Source: GCA-2698665 sp047611265
GTDB lineage: Bacteria > Pseudomonadota > Gammaproteobacteria > GCA-002705445 > GCA-002716945
Length of the DNA: 64,000 nucleotides
Assembly (NCBI GenBank): GCA_047611265.1
Contig: JBLFWM010000001.1
Coordinates: 186,001-250,000, forward strand
Reading direction: 5' to 3'
Shown here: positions 44,035 to 52,829 of the stretch, one piece after another
Position numbering within the stretch: position 1 is the first letter of the stretch
Layout of the letters: every line of letters begins with the position of its first letter
Notes under the pieces: model-generated
The model's database searches: none
What the model was told of the DNA's origin: nothing
What the model saw: the letters and a program-made list of their open reading frames with translations, nothing else
Program-made: the position numbers and the translations under genes

Positions 44035-45371
44035 GTCGCAGGCTCAATCAAAGAATATATATAATCGCTGCTAATAATTTTCTTGGCAGCATTAATCAAG
44101 TCTTTTTCTGTTATTGAGTCTATATCATCAACGTATTCATCTAATAAACGCCAATCAAGATTTTTTGTTTCCAACATTCCGACTTGCATTGCCTGATAAA
44201 AAACAGAGTCAAACTCATAAATATTATTTGCCAATAGCCTAGACTTTGTGTTTAATAGCTCATTTTTTTTAAGCCCATTTTTGATAAATATTGAAAATTC
44301 ATTAATAAAAGCAGTTCTTAAATCTTCGGGCTGGACTCCTATTCTAGGTGATCCACCTAAGGTTACCAAACTATCTTTTCTTGAATATGAGTCATAAGAT
44401 ATAAATGTGTTTAATGCAATTTTATTATCATCTATTAAATTTTTTGTGAATCGTGAAGATAAGCCTCCATCCATTAATTCTAGCAATAGCTCCATTGCAT
44501 ATAATTCTTTTTTATCCTCAATACTGAAAGACTTCTTTTTAAATGATAATAAAACTATGGGCTGAGATACTTTGTCCTTTACTGTTATCTCATCAAAAGA
44601 TATTTCATGCTCATTAACTTTTGAATAATTTATTACCTTCTGCTTTGAATAATTCCCATAATATTTTTTAATTAAAGATTTGGCATTATTAGATTCAAAG
44701 TTACCAGCAAGTATAAGTGTGGCATTATTGGGAACATAGTAATTTGCATACCATTTTTTTAAGTCACTGACCTTGATGTTATTTAGGTCATCCATTGTGC
44801 CTATAATTGGAATTCCATAATTTTTCATACCGAATGCCTGTAAGCCAATTTTTTCAAAAATTTTTGAAATAGGTTTATCATCTGTTCTCAATCTTCTCTC
44901 CTCTTTGACTACCTCAACCTCTTTTCTGAATTCTTCCTCAGAAAATAGTATGTTAGACATGCGGTCAGATTCAAGTTTTAAGGATAATTCTAAATAGTCT
45001 TTATGTATTTTCTGGTAGTATCCTGTAAAATCTCTGCCCGTAAAAGCATTCTCAGAACCACCAACCTCTTTAATTCTTTTTGAAAAATCTCCAGGTTGCG
45101 TATTTTTTGTTCCTTTAAACATCATGTGTTCCAGAACATGTGAAATTCCAGAAATACCAGGGTACTCATAACTTGACCCAACGTTGTACCAGATACTAGA
45201 AACTATGGCCGGGCTTCTTTTATCCTCAATAAGTATCACCTTTAATCCATTTGCTAATACATATTCTTCTATTCTGTCTGAAAATTTCATACTAGACTCT
45301 GCTAGAGATGGCGCTAGACTCATTAGAACAATGATATTAAAGATACAGAATTTAAATAAGATAGATTTCAT
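44031..45371 (-). CDS. M16 family zinc peptidase, catalytic subunit
   Basis: Periplasmic zinc metallopeptidase of the M16B family. A signal peptide ends near residue 24 (SLAES). The inverted zinc motif HxxEH is intact in SHVLEHMMFKGT (about residues 82-93), with the downstream Glu in EVVKEERRLR. Length 446 is normal. It pairs with the inactive subunit immediately downstream. In pseudomonads ftsY-ftsE-ftsX lie between this pair and rpoH; here only 173 bases separate them. Confidence 0.9.
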   Translation of the reverse strand: MKSILFKFCIFNIIVLMSLAPSLAESSMKFSDRIEEYVLANGLKVILIEDKRSPAIVSSIWYNVGSSYEYPGISGISHVLEHMMFKGTKNTQPGDFSKRIKEVGGSENAFTGRDFTGYYQKIHKDYLELSLKLESDRMSNILFSEEEFRKEVEVVKEERRLRTDDKPISKIFEKIGLQAFGMKNYGIPIIGTMDDLNNIKVSDLKKWYANYYVPNNATLILAGNFESNNAKSLIKKYYGNYSKQKVINYSKVNEHEISFDEITVKDKVSQPIVLLSFKKKSFSIEDKKELYAMELLLELMDGGLSSRFTKNLIDDNKIALNTFISYDSYSRKDSLVTLGGSPRIGVQPEDLRTAFINEFSIFIKNGLKKNELLNTKSRLLANNIYEFDSVFYQAMQVGMLETKNLDWRLLDEYVDDIDSITEKDLINAAKKIISSDYIYSLIEPAT

Positions 45372-45377
45372 AATAGA

Positions 45378-45429
45378 ATTATAGCAAATAATTAGATATT
45401 CCTAATATCCTTTTTAAACAAGGTTTAAA
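45378..45429. promoter_or_regulatory. Two inverted repeats and a -10 element in the rpoH/M16 intergenic region
   Basis: GATATT-CCT-AATATC (45395-45409) and TTTAAAC-AAG-GTTTAAA (45413-45429) are perfect dyads. On the minus strand TATAAT lies at 45378-45383, 7 bases before the M16 start, which is rather close for a start site. The dyads could be operators, but in such AT-rich DNA chance dyads of this size are not rare. Confidence 0.3.
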
Positions 45430-45494
45430 TGGTAAATTTATCAAGAAATTCTCTTAAATACTAAAAAATATAGCTAAAAACTAGGTTTATAGGC

Positions 45495-45522
45495 TTGAAT
45501 ACCTTAAATTAGCCATTATAAT
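45495..45522 (+). promoter_or_regulatory. Promoter of rpoH
   Basis: TTGAAT (45495-45500, 4 of 6) and a perfect TATAAT (45517-45522) stand 16 bases apart. Transcription would start about 16 bases before the GTG start, leaving only room for the AGGAG ribosome site at 45531-45535. So the long 5' thermosensor leader of enterobacterial rpoH is absent from this transcript. Confidence 0.65.
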
Positions 45523-45544
45523 TAGCCTGTAGGAGTAATTACTT

Positions 45545-46405
45545 GTGAGTAATAGAGTTATGGAAAATTTACCAGCAGAATTATCATTAGGCCTAGAGTC
45601 TGGTGATTCATTAGATATTTATCTTAATCAATTAAGAAAGACACCTCTTTTATCTAAAGAGGAAGAAATTATATTATTTAAGAAATTAAATTCATCTGAT
45701 GACCTTGAAGCTGCAAGAAAACTAGTATTAGCGCACCTAAGGTTTGTTGTCCATGTGGCTAAAACATACAAGGGTTATGGATTACCTCTTTTAGACCTAA
45801 TACAAGAAGGCAATATAGGTCTAATGAAAGCTGTAAAAAGATTTGATCCAGATAAGAATGTTAGGTTATTATCTTTTGCTATTTACTGGATTAGAGCTGA
45901 AATTCATGAATTTGTAATCAAAAATTGGAGAATGGTCAAGGTTGCAACAACCAAAGCCCAACGTAAATTATTCTTCAAGCTTAAAAGTAAAAAAACTCAT
46001 ACTTCTTGGTTAACGGAAACAGAAACAAAAGATATAGCCTGTGAACTAAATGTAAAACCAGAAACTGTCACTCAGATGGAATCTAGGCTAAGTGGAAAAG
46101 ATATATCTTTTGATCCTTTGGATGAAGATGAGATGTCTCCATCAACATATCTTACTAATGATAATTTAGACCCATTAGAAAAACTTCAGTATGAAAATGA
46201 TAGCTCTGATAGTTTGGATAGACTAAATATTGCAATGTCTAAATTAGATGATAGAAGTAAAGATATAATAAAACAGCGCTATTTATTAGACAATAAGAGC
46301 ACTTTAGATGACTTGTCTAAGAAATATCAGATCTCAAAAGAAAGGGTTAGGCAAATTGAGTATAAATCGCTTGGTCTTTTAAAAAATACTATATTGTTAG
46401 CTTGA
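45545..46405 (+). CDS. rpoH: RNA polymerase heat-shock sigma factor RpoH (sigma-32)
   Basis: Directs RNA polymerase to heat-shock promoters. Conserved region 2 (LRFVVHVAKTYKGYGLPLLDLIQEGNIGLMKAVKRFDP and FAIYWIRAEIHEFVIKNWR) and region 4 (LSKKYQISKERVRQIEYKSLGLLK) are clear; the RpoH box around RKLFFKLKSKK is seen. Length 286 is typical. The start is GTG at 45545 with AGGAG 9 bases upstream. The groES promoter in this window matches its expected target. Confidence 0.96.
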   Translation: MSNRVMENLPAELSLGLESGDSLDIYLNQLRKTPLLSKEEEIILFKKLNSSDDLEAARKLVLAHLRFVVHVAKTYKGYGLPLLDLIQEGNIGLMKAVKRFDPDKNVRLLSFAIYWIRAEIHEFVIKNWRMVKVATTKAQRKLFFKLKSKKTHTSWLTETETKDIACELNVKPETVTQMESRLSGKDISFDPLDEDEMSPSTYLTNDNLDPLEKLQYENDSSDSLDRLNIAMSKLDDRSKDIIKQRYLLDNKSTLDDLSKKYQISKERVRQIEYKSLGLLKNTILLA

Positions 46406-46419
46406 GCCAACTCTAACCG

Positions 46420-47328
46420 CTAACTAACAGATAAATACCAAAAATGATCAAATAATAGTAGAGCAAAAAGCACTGCTAAGTAAGTTATTGAATACTTAAA
46501 TAGAGCAATTGCTTCTGAAGCGGATTTACTAATCATTAGTGAGTAAGAATCTATAACAAATTTAAGACCGATTAAGACAACACCTGTTAAATATATGAAA
46601 CCTGACAAACCTAATACATATGGAAATAATGCGATACAAAAAAGAAGTATTGAATATAAAAATATATGCAGTCTTGCAAAATCTCTACCATGCGTAACTG
46701 GTAACATTGGAATATCTGCTTTTTTATAATCCTCATACTTATAAACTGCCAGTGCCCAAAAATGTGGAGGAGTCCATAAAAAAATAATCAAAAAAAGCAC
46801 TAACGGGAATGGTTCTATCTGATTAGTAATAGATGTCCAGCCTAATAATGGCGGCATTGCTCCGGCGATACCACCTATGACAATATTTTGTGATGTTAAA
46901 TTCTTTAAGTAAACAGAATATATGACCGAATATATTATAATTGATAACAAAGTTAATAATGCCGTTAGAACATTCACTAAAAGGTAAAGCATCGTTATTG
47001 ATGTTACTGATAAAAACAAAGCAAAGTATATGGCATGTAATGGTTTTATTGAGCCATTCACTAAAGGACGTGATTTTGTTCTATCCATAATAGAGTCAAT
47101 TTTTTGATCCACAACATGATTAATAATAGCTGCCGCAGAAGCAGCCAGTCCTATTCCTATACTTGCAAATGATATTAATTCATAATCAAGAGTACCCTGA
47201 TGAGCTAGTAACATGCCTACGATAGCCGTAAACATTATCAATAAATTTACTCTCGGTTTAGTTAGAACAATAAATTCTCTCAATATATTTAAGAAGCTAT
47301 TTTGATTATATGTTCGTGAATTTTGCAT
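46420..47328 (-). CDS. ctaB: Protoheme IX farnesyltransferase (heme O synthase)
   Basis: Membrane prenyltransferase converting heme B to heme O. NHVVDQKIDSIMDRTKSRPL carries the Asp-rich prenyl diphosphate motif; about nine membrane segments and the conserved LFLWTPPHFWALAVYKYEDY are present. Length 302 is normal. It is last in the surf1, sco-like, ctaA, ctaB string. The next enzyme, heme A synthase CtaA, is directly upstream. Confidence 0.96.
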   Translation of the reverse strand: MQNSRTYNQNSFLNILREFIVLTKPRVNLLIMFTAIVGMLLAHQGTLDYELISFASIGIGLAASAAAIINHVVDQKIDSIMDRTKSRPLVNGSIKPLHAIYFALFLSVTSITMLYLLVNVLTALLTLLSIIIYSVIYSVYLKNLTSQNIVIGGIAGAMPPLLGWTSITNQIEPFPLVLFLIIFLWTPPHFWALAVYKYEDYKKADIPMLPVTHGRDFARLHIFLYSILLFCIALFPYVLGLSGFIYLTGVVLIGLKFVIDSYSLMISKSASEAIALFKYSITYLAVLFALLLFDHFWYLSVS

Positions 47329-47340
47329 TAGTAGATTTTA

Positions 47341-48339
47341 TCACCTTTCCTGATGGTATGTCGAATAATATAGAAGTGTAATCATGCCCATTAATACTAC
47401 TGAAGCATTAACTGTATGTAATACTGCAATACTAATTGGTAGACTATAAACAACATTACTTATACCCAGAATAATTTGTAATGTAAAAAAACCTAATATT
47501 ATAGAGCTTATTATTTTAATTCTAACGTTTGACTGTTTAAAAAATATATATCCAAATAAATATAAGTATAGTGTTGTTAATAATAAAGCTCCAAGTCTAT
47601 GTGTAAAATGAATAGCAATTTTTGCATTATGTATTAATGGAGCCTGTTCATAATTGATGTTGGGTAAATTAAAAACTGTAAAACCATTTTTATAATCCAT
47701 GTTAGACGGCCACCATGAATTATCACATTTAGGAAAATCTGTACAAGCTAATGACGCATAATTTGTACTTGTCCAACCGCCTAGAATAATTTGAAAAATT
47801 AACCCAATAATACAAAGCACTATTAAAATAACCAGCTTCTTATCTATTAAGTTCAAAATCTTATGCCTTTGAACTTCCAAACCATTCCATAATAATAGTG
47901 TTGCTGTTGATATCCCTAGTACCAGATGTGTTGTCACTATTGTTGGTTTAACTAACTCAGTTACAGTCAACATTCCCATAAGTGATTGTATAATTATAAG
48001 AAAAAATAATGTAACTGGAAAAATTTTAGACACATGCTTGGCATATTTGATTGTAAGGTAAGATATATAGAAAACAAAAATTCCTAATATACCAGCAAGG
48101 TATCTATGAAACATTTCCCTCCATGCTTTTCCAGTATCAATAATAGCATCGGGGTATAACTCTTGAGCTTTCAAAAGCTCAATATCAGTACCTGGTGTTC
48201 CTAGAATACCATAGCAACCAGGCCAATCAGGACAGCCTAGACCCGCATCAGTTAGCCTGACCCATGCACCCACAGATATCACAACCAAGGTGTATAAGGC
48301 GCCGAAAATACATATATTTCTTAAGACATGTAATGACAT
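47341..48339 (-). CDS. ctaA: Heme A synthase (COX15/CtaA)
   Basis: Oxidises heme O to heme A for cytochrome aa3. The protein has about eight membrane segments and the conserved GAWVRLTDAGLGCPDWPGCYG near the N-terminus, plus the paired loop Cys in SLACTDFPKCDNSWWP; heme-ligating histidines occur in WREMFHRYLAG, TTHLVLG, IHFTHRLGA and LHTVNAS. Length 332 is normal. Confidence 0.96.
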   Translation of the reverse strand: MSLHVLRNICIFGALYTLVVISVGAWVRLTDAGLGCPDWPGCYGILGTPGTDIELLKAQELYPDAIIDTGKAWREMFHRYLAGILGIFVFYISYLTIKYAKHVSKIFPVTLFFLIIIQSLMGMLTVTELVKPTIVTTHLVLGISTATLLLWNGLEVQRHKILNLIDKKLVILIVLCIIGLIFQIILGGWTSTNYASLACTDFPKCDNSWWPSNMDYKNGFTVFNLPNINYEQAPLIHNAKIAIHFTHRLGALLLTTLYLYLFGYIFFKQSNVRIKIISSIILGFFTLQIILGISNVVYSLPISIAVLHTVNASVVLMGMITLLYYSTYHQER

Positions 48340-48341
48340 AG

Positions 48342-48911
48342 TTATCCAACACGTGAAAGTTTAAGTAATTTTTTTATGTCCTTGAGAAGTTTTTTCCCAT
48401 CAAAATTACTATCGTACTTAAGTATAACATTTCCAAGAGGGTCAACTAATAAAAGTGAATTTTTATTATCTGATATCCCCTTGATTAAACCATGAATTTT
48501 ATTAGGTTTATTTTTTATAAGAATAAGATTTGGATAAGACCGGAGTAAGTTAATTTCAGTATTCTCATCAAGCACTTTATTTGATAAAAACAATCTTTGT
48601 AATCTATCCATGTTTTTACCTAATGCAGTATTCACTTGTCTCATAAGATATATGTCATGGAGACACTCTTCACCACACTGAGTATTTGCATAATAAATTA
48701 ACAGCCATTTACCCTTTGGCAATGATTTTTCATTATTATTATCATTAATAACAGTGTTGCTAATATTTGTTATTGGCTTAACTAGATCGCCATAATTAGT
48801 CGTGGAATATGATTTCCCAGGAGAGTAATTATCAAGCATAAAATATGCAATAAAAAATGGTAAAATAAAAATCGACATTATTATTATTAATTTAAACTGT
48901 CCTCTATTCAT
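48342..48911 (-). CDS. Sco-like thioredoxin-fold membrane protein of the cox cluster
   Basis: A 189-residue protein with one N-terminal membrane segment (about 8-27) and a periplasmic thioredoxin-like domain. The segment WLLIYYANTQCGEEC at about residues 69-83 places a CxxxC pair where Sco1/SenC proteins bind copper. It is commonly found between surf1 and ctaA in gammaproteobacteria. A role in assembling the copper sites of the oxidase is likely but inferred. It overlaps surf1 by 8 bases. Confidence 0.72.
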   Translation of the reverse strand: MNRGQFKLIIIMSIFILPFFIAYFMLDNYSPGKSYSTTNYGDLVKPITNISNTVINDNNNEKSLPKGKWLLIYYANTQCGEECLHDIYLMRQVNTALGKNMDRLQRLFLSNKVLDENTEINLLRSYPNLILIKNKPNKIHGLIKGISDNKNSLLLVDPLGNVILKYDSNFDGKKLLKDIKKLLKLSRVG

Positions 48912-49590
48912 TATGCTTTTCCTTCCTCATTAAAATTATCATGAAAATAAACCCTATAATTGAAAATAAAAACCACTGACCAGCATACATATAATGCTTT
49001 AATTGCGGGTTATCATTCTGAATGCTTTGAATCTCATAAGAGTTTACTTGTTTCTCATTCATTATCACAACATATGGTTCTACATCCATATTAAGTAATT
49101 TAGATATTTTTTGAATCTCAATATTTTGTATTAAAAGTGGCCATGATGAAACATATTTATCATCAGCAAGGTCATAAAAGTTACTATTATAATAATAAAC
49201 ATATCCTGTTATTGACTGCTCATAATCAGTAGTTTCTATGTTTGGCAAAAACTGACGGCTGTTGTTATGTACCCAACCTCTATTAATTAAAACAATTTTT
49301 TGATCAACCAGTAATGGAGTGATTACCTCATATCCCGCTTTCTTTTTGAAAACTTTATTATCAAGTAAAAATTGTGTATCAGAAATGTAACTACCTTTAA
49401 TTCTGACTTTGGTAAATTGGTCTGGATTATTTTTTATATTTTTATAACTAATTGGCTCATATTTTAATTTATTAGTGAACGCATCATATATGACAAGCTT
49501 TTCCTGCCCTCGATCAATTTGCCAAAACCCTAATACCAAACATATTATAATTAATGACAAAAAAAAGAATAATTTAATAGTTTTAATCAT
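48904..49590 (-). CDS. SURF1 family cytochrome oxidase assembly protein
   Basis: Inner membrane factor for insertion of heme A into subunit I. Two membrane segments flank the protein (about 5-22 and 205-223), with the family motifs FWQIDRGQEK near the N-terminus and INRGWVHNN in the periplasmic domain. Length 228 is normal. It opens the minus-strand string surf1, sco-like, ctaA, ctaB, 42 bases from the divergent DUF2909 gene. Confidence 0.9.
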   Translation of the reverse strand: MIKTIKLFFFLSLIIICLVLGFWQIDRGQEKLVIYDAFTNKLKYEPISYKNIKNNPDQFTKVRIKGSYISDTQFLLDNKVFKKKAGYEVITPLLVDQKIVLINRGWVHNNSRQFLPNIETTDYEQSITGYVYYYNSNFYDLADDKYVSSWPLLIQNIEIQKISKLLNMDVEPYVVIMNEKQVNSYEIQSIQNDNPQLKHYMYAGQWFLFSIIGFIFMIILMRKEKHNE

Positions 49591-49632
49591 TTAATTTTTG
49601 TATGCTAAATACATATAGTTTATCCGTTTAAA

Positions 49633-49830
49633 ATGAAATATATAATATTAATATTACTAGCGCTAATCATTTATAATCTAATGGCAGGGTTTTTCTATAT
49701 TATAAAAGATAAGAAGTCATCTAACCGTGGATTCAACTCATTAAGGACTAGAATCATACTCTCCGTTTTATTATTTGCTGCACTGATAATAGGGAATTAC
49801 CTTGATCTAATAAAACCTCATGGAATTTAA
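49633..49830 (+). CDS. DUF2909-type twin-transmembrane protein
   Basis: A 65-residue protein with two membrane segments (about 3-23 and 43-60) joined by a basic loop KDKKSSNRGFNSLRTR. Proteins of this DUF2909 type are regularly found between the cytochrome oxidase structural and assembly genes in gammaproteobacteria. The function is unknown; the setting suggests oxidase assembly or stability. It is divergent from surf1, and its stop lies two bases from the convergent ctaE. Confidence 0.8.
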   Translation: MKYIILILLALIIYNLMAGFFYIIKDKKSSNRGFNSLRTRIILSVLLFAALIIGNYLDLIKPHGI

Positions 49831-49832
49831 TT

Positions 49833-50696
49833 TTAAAGCCAATAAACAAAGATAAAAAGACCAAGCCATACTACATCAACAAAATGCCAATACCATGCCA
49901 CCGCTTCAAATCCAAAATGGTTATCGCCTGCAAAATGACCCTTCATACATCTAAATAAAATAACGCTTAGCATTATTGCTCCAAGTGTTACATGGAATCC
50001 ATGAAAACCTGTCAACATATAGAATGTTGATCCATATATACCGGATGTCATTTTTAAATTTAAATCAGAATAAGCATGCATATACTCATATGCTTGAAAA
50101 CCAACAAATGTGAACCCTAACAAGACAGTCATTGCTAAACCGTAAATTAATTTTTTTCTATTTTGTTCTTTTAAGCCATGATGCGCCCATGTTACAGTCA
50201 AACCGCTTGTTAATAGTAGCATTGTATTGATTGCAGGAATTCCCCCAGCTTTAACTAAAGTGAACTCTCCATTAGCATTTGTCGGTCCGTTTGAAGGCCA
50301 TACATTTTCAAACTGAGGCCATAAGAATAGATTTGTAGATACCTTTGAGCCATCGCCTCCCAGCCATGGAAGAGATAATTCTCTTGCATAATAAAGAGCA
50401 CCAAAAAATGCAGCAAAGAACATAACTTCTGAAAAGATAAACCAAACCATTCCCCAGCGAAATGATATATCAACTTGTGCATTATATATTCCTGCTTCAC
50501 TTTCTTGAATTACCGTTGAAAACCAACCATAACTTACTATGAATAAAAACGCTAAGCCCATAAGCATTACAGTTGAGCCAGAAGCATAGCCATTCATATA
50601 ATTAGCAGCACCAATAAATAATACTACAACTGAAACTGTTGCTAAAAATGGCCAGCTTGATGCATGCGGCACATAGTAACTATTAGATTCACTCAT
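49833..50696 (-). CDS. ctaE: Cytochrome c oxidase subunit III
   Basis: Structural subunit of the aa3-type oxidase with seven membrane segments. YYVPHASSWPFLAT, FIFSEVMFFAAFFGALYYAR and the C-terminal FEAVAWYWHFVDVVWLGLF are diagnostic. Length 287 is normal. It follows ctaG by 13 bases, closing the ctaC-ctaD-ctaG-ctaE string. Confidence 0.98.
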   Translation of the reverse strand: MSESNSYYVPHASSWPFLATVSVVVLFIGAANYMNGYASGSTVMLMGLAFLFIVSYGWFSTVIQESEAGIYNAQVDISFRWGMVWFIFSEVMFFAAFFGALYYARELSLPWLGGDGSKVSTNLFLWPQFENVWPSNGPTNANGEFTLVKAGGIPAINTMLLLTSGLTVTWAHHGLKEQNRKKLIYGLAMTVLLGFTFVGFQAYEYMHAYSDLNLKMTSGIYGSTFYMLTGFHGFHVTLGAIMLSVILFRCMKGHFAGDNHFGFEAVAWYWHFVDVVWLGLFIFVYWL

Positions 50697-50709
50697 AAAT
50701 TAATTCTCC

Positions 50710-51237
50710 TTATTTAGAACCTACTTGATCAGTTGTATTAAACATTGTATAGGATAATATCAAAGTTCTAGTGTCACTAGGTAATTCATTGTCAATTATA
50801 AACTGGAGTGGCAACTCCTTTGTTTCTAATCCATTTATTTGTTGTTGACTAAAACAGAAACATTCTATTTTTTTAAAATACTCTGCATCTTCATGCGGAA
50901 CAACGCTAGGACTCGCAGTGGCATGTTTAACTGATGTAGTATTGTTTGTTAATGTATAAAATGTATTATTTATTTTACCAACCTGTACGATCATCTCTCT
51001 ATCTATAGGCTCGAAAGTAAATGGGGCAGAATTAGCAACGGTAGACGTAAATTTCACTGTTACGAATCTTTCAATAGGGTTCTCATTAACCACTAATACT
51101 CTTTCTTGATTAGTCTTGCCGTTTAAACCGGTTATTTCACAAAATATGTCATATAAGGGTACAAGCATATATGAGAATGAAAACATAAATACCGTGAAAA
51201 GTGTTAAGGCAAGATATGTCTTTTTAAAAGTACTCAT
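50710..51237 (-). CDS. ctaG: Cytochrome c oxidase copper chaperone (Cox11)
   Basis: Delivers copper to the CuB site of subunit I. One N-terminal membrane segment (about 9-27), then the periplasmic domain with YDIFCEITGLNGKT and the copper-binding KKIECFCFSQQ (CxC-type CFC). Length 175 is normal. Its ATG shares one base with the stop of ctaD, so translation is coupled. Confidence 0.95.
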   Translation of the reverse strand: MSTFKKTYLALTLFTVFMFSFSYMLVPLYDIFCEITGLNGKTNQERVLVVNENPIERFVTVKFTSTVANSAPFTFEPIDREMIVQVGKINNTFYTLTNNTTSVKHATASPSVVPHEDAEYFKKIECFCFSQQQINGLETKELPLQFIIDNELPSDTRTLILSYTMFNTTDQVGSK

Positions 51238-52817
51238 TAGTCGACTTTAGGTGCTTTTTCAAAGGAATGATAAGGAGGCGGAGATGATAATGTCCACTCT
51301 AATCCTTCAGCGCCCTCCCAGACTTTATCTTCTGCTGTTACATCTTTTTTAAGTGTATTAAACAAGATATAAACAAATAATAATTGAGATAAACCAAAAC
51401 CAAACGCTCCTACAGATGCAATTGCATTAAAATCAGCAAATTGAACTGCATAGTCTGGTATTCTTCTAGGCATCCCAGCTAGACCTACAAAATGCATTGG
51501 GAAGAAGGTTAAATTCACAAATATTGTTGTTAGCCAAAAATGTAATTTACCTAATCCTTCGTTATACATTTTTCCAGTCCACTTAGGTAACCAGTAATAT
51601 ACTGCTCCCATAATGGCAAAAACTGCTCCTGGCACTAATACATAATGAAAATGTGCTACCACAAAATATGTATCATGATATTGAAAATCAGCTGGCACCA
51701 TTGCTAACATTAATCCTGAAAAACCACCAATTGTGAATAAAACAATAAATGCTATGGCAAATAACATAGGCGTCTCAAAAGTCATTGATCCTCGCCACAT
51801 AGTTGCAACCCAGTTAAATACTTTTACTCCTGTAGGTATAGCAATCAACATTGTTGTAAACATAAAAAATATTTCACCTGCCAATGGCATACCAACAGTA
51901 AACATATGGTGCGCCCAAACAATAAATGATAATAAGGCAATAGATGCTGTGGCATAAACCATAGAATCATATCCGAATAATCTTTTTCTAGAAAAGGCAG
52001 GAATGATAGTAGAGACTATTCCGAATGCAGGTAATATTAGAATGTATACTTCAGGATGTCCGAAAAACCAGAAAATATGCTGAAACATAACTGGGTCACC
52101 GCCTCCTGATGCTGTGAAAAACATTGTTCCAAAAAATTTATCAGTAAGGAGCATTGTTACAGCTCCTGCTAATACCGGCATAGATGCAATTAATAAGAAA
52201 GCTGTGATTAACCATGTCCATACAAATATAGGCATTTTCATTAATGTCATACCCGGAGCTCTCATATTAAGAATTGTTGCAATAACATTGATTGCTCCTA
52301 ATATCGATGACACTCCAAGCATATGTATAGATAAAATTGTAAATGGGAATGAATCACCACCTTGAAGTGATAATGGTGGATATAACGTCCAACCAGCTGC
52401 TGGACCACCGCTTTCCATAAATAAAGTACTAAGCATCATTGTAAATGCAAAAGGTAATATCCAAAAACTCCAATTATTTAATCTTGGTAAGGCCATGTCA
52501 GGAGCACCAATCATGATTGGTAACTGCCAATTTGCTAACCCTACAAAAGCAGGCATTACCGCACCAAATATCATTACCAGCGCATGCATGGTTGTCATTT
52601 GATTAAAAAATCCTGGTACAACTAATTGTAATCCAGGCTGGAATAATTCTGCTCTAATTACCAAAGCCATTAAACCGCCTATAAAAAACATAATCAAACT
52701 AAACCATAGATACATAGTTCCTATATCTTTATGGTTAGTTGTCGTGATCCATCTCATAATGCCACCGCTTGGCCCATGGTCATGGTCATCATGTAATTTA
52801 TCTATATTAGTACTCAT
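51237..52817 (-). CDS. ctaD: Cytochrome c oxidase subunit I
   Basis: Catalytic subunit of the proton-pumping aa3 oxidase carrying heme a, heme a3 and CuB. Twelve membrane segments; the CuB/heme motif HIFWFFGHPEVYILILPAFG, the histidine pair in VWAHHMFTVG, and DTYFVVAHFHYVL are intact. Length 526 is normal. The GHPEVY glutamate marks the A1 type of heme-copper oxidase. It is preceded by ctaC. Confidence 0.99.
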   Translation of the reverse strand: MSTNIDKLHDDHDHGPSGGIMRWITTTNHKDIGTMYLWFSLIMFFIGGLMALVIRAELFQPGLQLVVPGFFNQMTTMHALVMIFGAVMPAFVGLANWQLPIMIGAPDMALPRLNNWSFWILPFAFTMMLSTLFMESGGPAAGWTLYPPLSLQGGDSFPFTILSIHMLGVSSILGAINVIATILNMRAPGMTLMKMPIFVWTWLITAFLLIASMPVLAGAVTMLLTDKFFGTMFFTASGGGDPVMFQHIFWFFGHPEVYILILPAFGIVSTIIPAFSRKRLFGYDSMVYATASIALLSFIVWAHHMFTVGMPLAGEIFFMFTTMLIAIPTGVKVFNWVATMWRGSMTFETPMLFAIAFIVLFTIGGFSGLMLAMVPADFQYHDTYFVVAHFHYVLVPGAVFAIMGAVYYWLPKWTGKMYNEGLGKLHFWLTTIFVNLTFFPMHFVGLAGMPRRIPDYAVQFADFNAIASVGAFGFGLSQLLFVYILFNTLKKDVTAEDKVWEGAEGLEWTLSSPPPYHSFEKAPKVD

Positions 52818-52829
52818 AAAATTTTCCGT

